Of a stretch of 64,000 nucleotides of DNA, positions 36,095-48,000 are shown one piece after another. The notes below the pieces were generated by a model. The model was not told where the DNA came from and searched no databases. It was given only the letters and a program-made list of their open reading frames with translations. Position 1 is the stretch's first letter. Each line of letters opens with the position of its first letter. The translations under genes and the position numbers were made by a program. The stretch is from assembly GCA_008973525.1 (NCBI GenBank), contig WACJ01000095.1:248001-312000 (forward strand), given 5' to 3'. This DNA is from Stenopsyche tienmushanensis. Taxonomy: Eukaryota; Arthropoda; Insecta; Trichoptera; Stenopsychidae.

Positions 36095-39000
36095 TCATTT
36101 GAATTGCGCCTGGAAAAAGTTTTGCTGCTGGTTTGTAGCGGTCGGCTGTATACTGAAAGGTTGGCTGAATCCGCTGAGCATATTTGAATTCATATTTCCC
36201 GTTGTAATCAGATTGCCGTTGTTGTTGTTGTTATTAAAAGGAGCGGAGTTGTTAATTGGGAACGAAGGTTGCATAGCGGAAAATCCCTTATTATCACCTG
36301 ACGGCTGATTGAAACCTGTATTGTTGCCGAATAAGGATTGTTGAGCTGGGGGACTCATCATTCCACTGGAATTGTGGACCGGGCTCGACGGGTTGCTTTT
36401 AAGTTGATTCATTGACGGCGGTGGCCCGGATTTCGGACTTTTAATGCCGAATAGGTCGTCGATGTTAATATTTACTTTACCGCTGCTATCGGCCCAAGTC
36501 GCACCAACTGGTTGTGCACTAGCAAAATTGTTTACCATTTTTGTACTAGTCAAACTGTCATTATTCAAACTATCTTTGCCGGGATTGAGAGAAACGGGTT
36601 GTAGAGGTATACCTCCTCCTAGCATATCTATAAAGAAAAACGAATGTTGATTAAAATTTTGAAATAAAGCTGTTTCGTTTTTAAGTTCAAGAAATAATTA
36701 CCAATGTGCCGAGATACATTAAATGTTTAAAAATACGAAGATCCACAATGAAATTTTCTATTGTTACACCGGTTTTTGTTCAATGTGTTACTTGATTCAT
36801 ACAAACCAATAGATTTATCTTTGCTATAATTAATTTAATATATGCACTACAATAGCATACTACGTTATGATCAATTTTGAGACACCGAATACTCGTTGCT
36901 ATTACATCTACTACAAATATATCAAAACATCTATCAAACATAATTACATATTTGCTTTATCGAGGCTTTTTGTTGTTATTTTAAATTGTAATAAAATCAC
37001 AAAAATCGCCAGTCTTTTTTCAAATCAATTAAACTTAGATGACATGCGCCTTGTATTTGAACTTAAAAAAAATGAAATGATGGGCTTGTTGTGTGTTAAA
37101 AAAAACATAATCTATTTCAAGGAAGTAAAAGAGAAGTTACTGTTTCTTATTTTGTAAAGACAACTTCTTTATTACTTGTAATATACACAAATAATTGATG
37201 ACTTTCAACATATATAACATACATATTTTAAGCTTATAAAAAAGATAATCAATTAATATAGCATTTTACAAACAACATAATAAAGCTTCCATGAGTGTTT
37301 ATTGGAAATATATTTGGTATACAATGACTTAAAAGATCTTATGGGAATAGCACATAAATTTGTTCATATAGTCCAAAAAGAAAAGCGTATACAGCAATAC
37401 TTAAAATACAGGATCAACTCGTTCATAAAGCAAATTATCAAGTAAGCAGAGTGCATTTTTAGCTAACATTTCGCATTCAATAAATTCTTTATTCTTAACA
37501 CTATTGGGGGTTGCCGAATGACATTCTAAGATCCACATTTTAATCTCAAAGAGCTGCTCATAGCAATGAGTTTTTAGGACCTCCGCCGGCGTACTTGAAA
37601 TAGCTGCCACGAGTAAAACTATAGTCGCTGCTTGTATCTTTGGATCACGGTTATATCTCAAGCACCATATTAAACGCAAGGCTTCCACGGTAAATTTCAA
37701 GCTGCTCAACGAATTTCTACTCGCAATCAATATAATAGAAACGACGGACAGGAATTTTTGCAACAAAATGTTATCGGAATCTCTGTTCAAGCAATGACCC
37801 GTCAGCGTAAGCTGTTGTTTGCCGAATCCATAGAGTAAGGGATAAAAAAAACTATCCGCAATATTCGAGAAAATATTTTTTTTTGCTTTCGCAAAAGGAT
37901 GTATCGATTTGGAATGATAATATTTAGTCTTGGCAGCTAGCCGTTGTAACACAATACGTTCCGACATAGCCAGCATAGATTCGGGCTCCTTGTCTTTTTC
38001 GTCTTTGAAAGTGACTTTTTGTTTTTTAGGCGCGGTTTCGGCCTCCTTCGGTTGAGAGCTCGACGCTTCAATTCCCAAATCGGTCATCTTACTCACAGCA
38101 CCAGCTAATATATCGAGAAATAAGAGACGCGTTGCGATCGAATATTTTCCAATGGGAGAATGTAGCTCTTTGCAGATGTGCTCGGCGCACGGCACGGGAT
38201 GAACGCAGAGTATAGCGATGCAGGCTAACATTCGTTTGTTATCGAATTCGTCCACGGCGAACTTGTTTTCTAAGTGAATCAGCACGTCCAAGAGCTCAAC
38301 GCCGAGTTGATAATCGTCGTCTTTCAGCTGTTGATTGATTAGCTCTTCGGCAACCAATAAGCATTCTGATAAAACGTCACGATCTGAACATTCGAGTAAA
38401 TTGTCTCGTAAATCGCGCAGAAAAGCCGGTCTCTTTTTTGCGACTTCCGGTAAATCGTCACTCATATCACAAGGTTCAAAATCGTCATCTGAATCAAGCT
38501 CTAAGGCTTCAATGATTCGTAAATTTTTATTTAAATATGTTTCTTTACTGGTGGACTCCTGATTTATACTATCATTTGGTTGAGTGTTCACCTTGGGATT
38601 GATTGATTTCTTTTTTATAGGATACGGTTCTGAATTGTTATTCAATCCATCAAACAATTTTCCACCCAGTTCGTTGAGGATTGTGAACCCGTTTTCATAT
38701 GTTATCGCCTCTTGATTTTTTGGACATTCGTATTCAGGATCAAAGACACATCTTTTACACAATTCTTTTAGGCTTTCATAGATTTTTACACTGTTGACAC
38801 CGAGATCATCGTATTCAAACTTAAGAACAGGCTTATCTTTACTATCTGGTTCACTTTGACCTAAGATATTGAGAGACAATTCAACAGTTGCCATACCAAG
38901 ACATCTAATTAAAGGATCAGTAGATTCTAAATGTCTAGGGACACCCGCAAATAAACTGTTTTTAATGTCCATAAGTATGAGTTGGTCAATATTACACTTT

Positions 39001-42000
39001 GTCAATCGCGTTAAATAATTTAACGACAATAATAAAGATTGAGAAATGAAAATCCTCTGACTTAAACTCGAATAGAACAAGCCATTTTTCATGCACCACG
39101 TGGATACAAGTTTCATTACTAAATCTGAGAGATGATTCGAGCCCAACGATTGCACTTCAGGAACTGTGACTGTGAGATATAGCATTAAATTCTCAATTAA
39201 TGATGTATTTTCGTATGAGAATTTACTCAAAATAGGAATTTTAGTGCATAGGACGTATTCCCAATCTTTACTTTCTAAAATGGCAGCCCCTAACATGTTA
39301 AAAATCGGGAAATCAGAGCATGTTAAATCCAAGCCCTGTGTATACCGTAAGGGTACATTTTGAAGAATCATGATAGCGAAAACTTCGATTGCAGGCCGCG
39401 ATAAATTTTCTAAGACGTTCTGTATCAATCGTTTCCTTAAATAGGAACAAACATCGCTAGGCCCGGTCATAGTCCAAGACACAAAGATGTTGATAGCATC
39501 AAGAATCGGTTTAGAATTGCAATTTTCATTGAAATTTACTATGATTCTGCTCAGAATAAATGAGAGAAATTTAAGACTGTATTTCGTATCCGCATAATAA
39601 CAGCTATCGGACATAAAATCGATTGCTCGCACTAGATGAAATATAAGCAAAGAGCAATAGTTTTCTGTGTTAAATTCTATCGGCATATCGCGCTGCACGC
39701 GGTTGGCAATTCTTTGGGGCAACGAGATAAGAAATTGGACATATTTTTGCCACTGTGCGAAGAGTGACGTTCTTCTAGTAGTCCTCACGTCGTCTTCGGA
39801 TTCGATATAAGACGCTTTTATGATAGCAATGAATATAAGATCGCTTTTTGTGTAATTTTTAATGAGTTCTATTATCGGCGGAAGTCTGGCTTTGTTACCG
39901 ATTTTCAAATGCGTGCAGATCGTAGACAGAGATTCAAAACTAAATTCAAAGCAGTCTTCGACTAAAAATAATCTAGCGACATTAGGGTCGAGTACATTTC
40001 CTCTTAAAGGCCAGTTATGTTCAAATTTCTCTAGCAAAAGATTGATGATCGGTGAATATATAACTTCGGCATAGTCACACCAGTTAAATTCTGGTTTGTC
40101 AGATCCACAAAGTCTTTGAGGTGTGATAGGTCCAGGCAACACAGTTAATAATCTTTTGATATCGCCCATCAATAAATTTATCTCTTTCTGTGATTTGATC
40201 CTGTCATTGTTGTTAAGGCCATAATGAAGTCTTGAGGTATGTTTACTTATGATCGTTTGAAGTGGTTCACTTGAAATATCAGATGAAATTGTTTGACTGG
40301 TACTGTTTTTCTCGATGGATTCTCCGTCGCAGCAACATCCTGAAATTCCAATAGCATTCACTGTGTTCCGAACCTCATAAACTGGTCATATGGTTGAATC
40401 AAATTACAATTTCAAACGACAGTTTAAAATGGTAACGATTCATAATTGTTTATATTTTTCTAATGCTAGTTTGTTTTTAAAAAAAGAATTCAGATAATTT
40501 GGCTACGCAAAAATGTACAATATCTGAATTCTCCATTTAGATAAACCCTTTATGAAAAAATAAATAAGCATATAGCATCCTCAATAAATTCTTAATATAA
40601 AAGAGCAAAATTTATGTATGTTATGTTAATCTTTTATACAAAATGATTATATTAAAGATCAATTATAAAACAGTCTCAAATAATACACATTTTTAAGTAA
40701 ATGACGTCAATTAATATTAACTGAGCGAAAAAAGGGTTTCAAGATGTTTTTTAAATTCAATACAAATTTTGTGGATTATTTGAAATGGTTTGAATATTTC
40801 GCGATAAAAATATTAAATGTTTATTATAACTAAAAATAACTGAAATACTTTTGTTAAAAATTAAATATAATGATTTATATTTACCTCCCATAGTGTCAAT
40901 GGTCAAAGCTGACAATTGAGAAGATAATTGTGGAACCGGTTGTTTTAAGGGCATCGGAGGTGTCCCAAGTGAAAAATCTAACAAGCCGGCCGATGATTGA
41001 GTTGTTGTGGGACCACTTCCGAGTAAATCTAGAGTGGGCGTAATTTGTTGGATACTCGGAGCTAAAAATACAATATTATATTTAATCATACAATATAATT
41101 TCAAGACTATCATCATAAGGCTTATATATCCCATCTTATTACCGGTATTGTTTGACGGTACAAAAGCGCTACTAAAATCAGCAAATTCATCAGTAGTAGG
41201 CGTTAAGCTAGACAGTGGATCGATCGGTTTAGCGTTTCCAAAAGCTTTAGTAAAATCACCAAATTCTTGATTTTCAGTCCCGGATAATTCGTCAGATCTG
41301 AAATGTTATAAAAATAAATTATTTTACATTAAATAAATTATTTTATCTAAAAATAGCTGGTACCCGGCGCGTTGCTGCCGAAGAAGTAATAATTCTAAAA
41401 ATATTATTTGAAATTTATTTTATTTGTTTTATTATAAATATGAACAAACATACAAACATTGATTTTTATTTATAATATCTACTGTAAGTTAATTGTATTA
41501 TACCTATATTATTTGAAAAAGTGCAAACAATAAGTTGACAAAGTTTTATTGCAATCGTATGAACGGTATGGCAGCGCATTAAATACAGACAAACAAACAT
41601 TGATTTTTATATATTATAAGATATGCCTATGTTACTCGCGGAATCCTTAGCAATAAGTGGACGAAGTTTTATCGCAATCTGATGAACGGTATGGCAGCGC
41701 ATTTCAAACGAACAAAACCCAATTCATTTTTATATATTAGAAGTCTCATTGAAATTACAATGAAAAAATAATACCTTGGATTAAAATCATCATCTTTAGT
41801 GGGCGAAGCGGTGCGGCATGTTTGAAATAAATCAGTTGAATTTCCAGATATGTCATCGCCATTTTTACCATACTGAGCTGCAGCACCTGAAAATGAAATA
41901 ATTCCAAATTTAATCATATTTAAAAATAAATGCCAAAAATAAAAAAAAATTGTGGTAAGTATATTTGTCGATACATAAAAAATTCTAATAATCCACTCCA

Positions 42001-45000
42001 AAAATAAGGCTACAATCAAATTTAATTTATACATTTACATCGTCGTATGCTCGATATTGGAATATTCAATTTGGACAACAAAAAGCGCGTTAAATGAAAT
42101 TTCATTTCATGACGATAATAACAGTCTTTAGTCACCATCCATATTATTTTAAAATCGTTGGAATGATATGGAAAATGATATTGAATGAGGAAACGCATTG
42201 AAAACAAGAAGCCCTTCGACACAACCACTTCGATGGCTTGCAGAGCGATAGTTAACATTCGAATAGCTTCTACAGTCAACCCTCCTATAGCGCAGTTTTT
42301 TTCTTAGCGTTTACTATGTCTTTTGCGTAAGCAATGAACAAAGTATGCAATTGCGCTAGTCCATGTGATCCATATCTCTGTACTGTATTTCAGTTTCATT
42401 TTCATGAGACGTGCTATGGCACTTTCACAATTCCGACAGCTTTTCATTGGTCAAGGGTGTGTTGCGTTATTCAAATATGGAAATGCCCAAAAGACTAATC
42501 TTTTGATGATATTTTGAATATCATTTTCCAAGTTTACTTCATTCTGCGCTTCTCAGATGTTTGATAGCCTTCGTGATAATCGCACTCGCCGGGGTTGCAA
42601 TTTACGTGGATTACCCATGCAAAGTCAATGCAAAAAAAACCCAATCAAATGTTAACAATTTATATAAAAATTAAAAGCATTCAATGCTTCTCGATCGCGA
42701 TTCAAATAAAAAGCATACAACCAAACCCAGATTAACCACAAAATTTATCACCGGTGACGCAAATAATTAAATATGAACACAAACGCGCTTTGATATCCAG
42801 AATTTATGCAGTTCGCATGAATTAAACAAGATTACAATAGCGTGACATTGATAATAAATGTGTATTTAAATACAGACATCAGCGATGCGATTTGGTCTCT
42901 GAAAAATTTGCGATTGTTGCGAAAACACTTTGTCATTGTTTAGTAATCCGTTCGGATATTTCTTCATTGCCAAGCTCTCTTAAGATCGATTGATTTTTGG
43001 TTCGATTTAGTCGGTTTACGCACATTTTTTATATCTGGATATGAAGAATGTGTTTATTTATTTATTGAAGTTGGACAAAATAGAAGAAAAGCTGAAAAAT
43101 CGTGTCGAGATTTCAAATTTTGACGGCGTTGATTTTTAAATGTATTTTGAAAAATGGGCAGAGGGTCGTTCGATGCGTTCACCCAGGTTAACCACTGTGT
43201 GAACATTCTAAATTAGACTCGGAAGTCATGATATCCCCAATATCGAGCGAATGAAGAAGTGAATGTATAATACAGACAAGATGAATTTAACCCTTTCTTA
43301 TAAATGGACTATTTGTGGCTATACTATAATGATGATGATTCATAACAATACAAAAAAAGAACAGATAAATTACCAAGATCAATTTTTTTGACACTTCTAG
43401 ATTGATTGGGTGGAATTTTAGCAGGTGATCTCCCCAATGATACGTTTACTTTAGAAGACCCGCCAGAATTAGCGCTTTTATAGCTCAACGGATCATTGTT
43501 TGATCTTGTAGGGGGTGTATCAATAGTATCGGAATAGGCATCCACTCTGAAAATATTATTAAATAATTAAACAAGTTCAATTTTCTGCATGCACAAGACA
43601 ATGTTAATAATCTTTAATTGCACATACTTCGCCCGCGGATTTCTATTTTTATTTCCAGTATCTTCATCTGAATCTTCTCTTTCGGCATCATATTGATCTT
43701 CTTCACCGTTATATTCATTACCTAAAAGAACAACCAAAATGAAATTAGAAAAGTACAATAAAAGGATTGAAAACAATATTAAAATGTCATTTGAAAAAAT
43801 GTATATTACCCCATTGCGGAGGTGTCCTGCGAGCTGAATCCCAGGATTGATCACTGTAGTCTCCTCGGGCAACTCCCATTGTATCCGATGACATTCCTTC
43901 AAAAGCGAAGCGACATCATTATGTAGATTATGTAAATAAATATAAAATTCTATGCAGAAGTCCAAAAGTTCACCCCGTTTTAATGAGCGATTATGTAAAA
44001 CGCCACCTGTTCGCTTTTTTGTTTGTTTTGCATATGTTTATGAATGTAACTATTTGCCATTAAATTTAGTTGTAAGAACATATTTTGAAGTATAGAATCA
44101 TCAAGAAACACATGCAATTAATATATGCAGATATCTACATTCTCAGGTCGCAATTGATGTCAGGATATTATAATATATATTTGACAATATTGCATATTGC
44201 CAACCCTTTTGACATGGTTTTTCATGGTGTATGTTTTTAAAAATGTGGTTGTCAGCCACACCTCCTGTAGAATTCGAACCCAAGATGATTGAGTTGGTCC
44301 AACTGTTCCCAACCACAAGATTTCTCACAGGTATAAATTTTTATTTATAATTTCATCAAAGAAAAATTTGATATGGTGATGATAAATATCCTATATAACC
44401 CTAGATTACTGATCATATTACTACATTGTAATATGTAGACTATGTCGACGATTGACTCTACACAGTATGTCTTGGTCAATAAATTGCTTTTTTATAAAGA
44501 CGCTGAGTGGATGGGGAAGGTTTAAGAACATGTTGAATGTGTTCCGAGTCTGTGAGACTAATGATTAGCGTTTTGTACTCCAGCCACATTTTCTGTAAAC
44601 CAATTAACTATTCCAGCTCGCGCAAGTTAATACCTGTTTTCGGCCAGACTGTCTGGCCAATGGAGATTGGCCAATTATACCCGCAATAATCCTTTAGGTC
44701 AGACAGTCTGGCCATACGAGCTGTAAGTGTTAGTGATCTAGGGTAAATATAGCTCTTTTGTTATTCCCTGTCTGTGTGATTAAAAGCATATTTGTAAAAA
44801 ATCCTTGTATCAATGATTATGCCAGAATTACACGATTTGGGGCTTTCATCGTCAAACCATAAGGCAAAAGGAAAAATACCTATATATTTATCTTTGTTTT
44901 TCTTCGCTTTTTTCCGCTCTTCTCTTAATTTTTCATCATCTTGAATAAATTCGATGAGTTCTCTCACTTTGTGCCTAACGTTTACACCCTTAAATAAACA

Positions 45001-48000
45001 GAAAAAGATAAATATGAGTAAAATGGAAAATAAAACAGAAACAATAATGATAAATATCTTTGTTTGTAAAAATATTTGTTTTAAAGTTTATAAGCAACTT
45101 ACATGATCTTTCCCTGATTCGTCAACGTGCGTATAATGTTCGAGTGATCTTAAATCGTAAATGTGTTCTCGTGCTGATGTTACAACTCTTTCGGAGCCGT
45201 TTCGAACTAGATAACTCAAAAGTAAAAGACACTGAAAATAAACGGAAAAAGGTAAGTTAATTAATTTAGAACGCGTAAAATTATAATTGATTATACATTA
45301 AAATTGCTACACATATTTGAAACTGACAAATAAATGTCTTTAAAAAAGGAATTTCTTAGTATGGAAGAATAAATAAATGATGTCAACGAATAAATGTGAT
45401 TCGTAACATTGATAGACAGTCGGTATGTAATTTTTGCTTTTGTTGTATAAGGATGAATAAAAAAAAATTAACCTTATATGTACGTCGCCAGCGAAACTTA
45501 TTGTCTTGTAACATTCGTCGCCATAACATTGACATAACTTCAGGAAAATGTTCATAAGTGAACGTAGCTAATGCTAATTCTTGCATCAGCTGTCCAGTCG
45601 GGCCCCAAGCTTCCTCGTTGGTTGCTTCTCTGACTTTGCCTTCAACTTCTGTATAGTTCATAACAACATTAGTTCTGAAAAATAAAATTGCAACTGTAAC
45701 ATTTGAAGTGTTAAATCAATATTAAGCATCTCTGTGACAACAGCATAATATTGGACAGAACATTTCATGTTCTCGAATACGTTTCGATGCTAATACCACG
45801 TATTTCGAACCCTGATCGATTGATTAAGACAGCTGAGCAAACAAGAGTATGTTGATAGATGATTTGGCACAATATATATATGTGTATATACACAGGCAAA
45901 TAATTTTCTTTCAACGAAGAAAAATCACTACATGGCAAACATTTTTATTGGGTTTGTCACGTCGATAATTGATTTTGAAAATAAAATGACTACACTTGAA
46001 TCATTCACGATAATTTGATTTATCATAGATAATCTATAAACGAGGTTCATAAAATGCAGTCTTATCGTACTATACATGCTTAATTAATTTTACAGTTTAA
46101 AAAATATGTACGAATCATAAAAAAAGATAACAGTTCAAGTGCTCACGGACATTATAACATAAAAATTTAAACTATTTTTGCGTTATCTTGAACTGAAAAT
46201 TATTGCAATATTTTATAGATATTTCTGATAATATAAAGAAACACGCCGATTATCTATAATGTAGATAATTCAGCATAAGTCGGGCTTGTTATATTTTTAA
46301 ATATCTATTGGAACGTGAATAACTGCCGTCATGCCATGCTGAGTGAGTTTAAAAACAATAAAGTCATAAATTATATTCTGGGAAATAAGATATAGCTGCT
46401 CAACTACTTTCTGATAAAATACAAGTTTTGAAAGATACCATGCGGTGACGTTTTTACATTATGGTTGATAATTTAATTAGAGTCAATTTATTCCTTCGTT
46501 CTACCGCCAATCGCAGGCACACAATGAACTCGACCCAAATAAATAATGCAGTCAATTGAATACGAATTAATGATATCATCTGTCAATTATACACTGAAAA
46601 GTATTTGAATACAAACTCAAACTTACTCTATCTCTTATTTTATTATAACTTTAGATAAACAAGTGGAATGATGGAGGTGACTTATCTTTAATGTCATTGA
46701 CGTTATGAAGTAAATTAAACACATCTAAACATATATATAAATGGAGTTTGAGATTTACGTCGAATCGCGAGTGTTTCGCTTTAACGCGGTTGAGAAAATA
46801 TGTTTTTTGTTTTGTTGCGTTTTGTAATGTATTTACCAACGACGAATTAGTTGACCTAATTTTAATACCCAAAACGGATAATGTAAATGACGATAAATCT
46901 TCTGAACTGTCATTATTTAATGCAAAAAAATTTAGATGACGCTCTCAACTTAGCAAGAAAATTGGAAAGCCAAAATTGATTCAAACATGGAACGTGCTCT
47001 CAATTTCCGAAGAAACCTTCGAAATACTCATGCACAATAAAAAAATCACTGTTTGCTCGTATATAATGCGCTGCCATACTGTTCACCAGACTGCGATAAA
47101 ATTTCGTCCACTTATTGCTAAGGATTGCGCGAGCAACATAGACATAGTTTAATATATAAAAATCATGTTTGTTTGTCTGTATTTAATGCGCTTCCATACT
47201 GTTCATCCCATTGCGATATAACTTTGTCAATTTATTGTTTACACGTACGGGAATAACATAGGCATAGTAAAAATATTATATGGATGCACCATGTTGGCGC
47301 ATATCAGTTTGGGCTGCAGGGACGGGGAGAAAAAGGATGCGCATGCAATACGGTGATTAAGTTGGTCTTCGAGACGAGAGTGCATATGCTTTTGAATCCC
47401 AGCTCTTCGGCTCATGCTACACATGATCTGATGCAATAAACCACGTACTGCGTATCTTTTCAAATAATTATTAAGCACTTATGGCATTGCAACGATCTTT
47501 TTTACGCAGATTTTTTTGAACGAATCTTTAAATTTAATATGAAATCAAAGATTTCATTTACACGTTTTATCATATATTTTTGTATGAATTCCATGTCCTT
47601 TTTTATGCAATTTCTATTTACGCAGGTTTCTGAAGAACGTATCTACCGCGTAAATTGAGAGATAAGTATACATATATATATATATATATTAATTGAAAAT
47701 TAGCATGAATTATCTTAATAATTTTGACATAATTTTAAGTAATGTAAGATTTATCTCAGTACTTAAATTCTGTTATGAGTGTTTTTTAACTGCCAGCTTA
47801 AAGCAATTTTATGTGTTTGTAATAAAACGACTTGTTAATAGAGTTCTGTAAACACGTAAGACTATGTTATGAGGCATTCGAATTTTATTGCTTCTGCTTT
47901 TGTTGGTCGATCTCGAATGCAATTATTAAAAATAGAAACTGAATGTTTTTATAATCGCACAATGTAATATTTACTATTTTAAGCGACAGAATTCCATGAA

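Noticed and set aside
40340..40361. ATG at 40361 as the start of a separate Tel2 protein
   Set aside because: The seven codons before the acceptor are intronic, and the acceptor plus phase match favour splicing from exon 10. It cannot be excluded without RNA data.
44240..44320. A tRNA gene in lqfR intron 4
   Set aside because: There is a good B box but no foldable acceptor and anticodon arms. A SINE scrap fits better.
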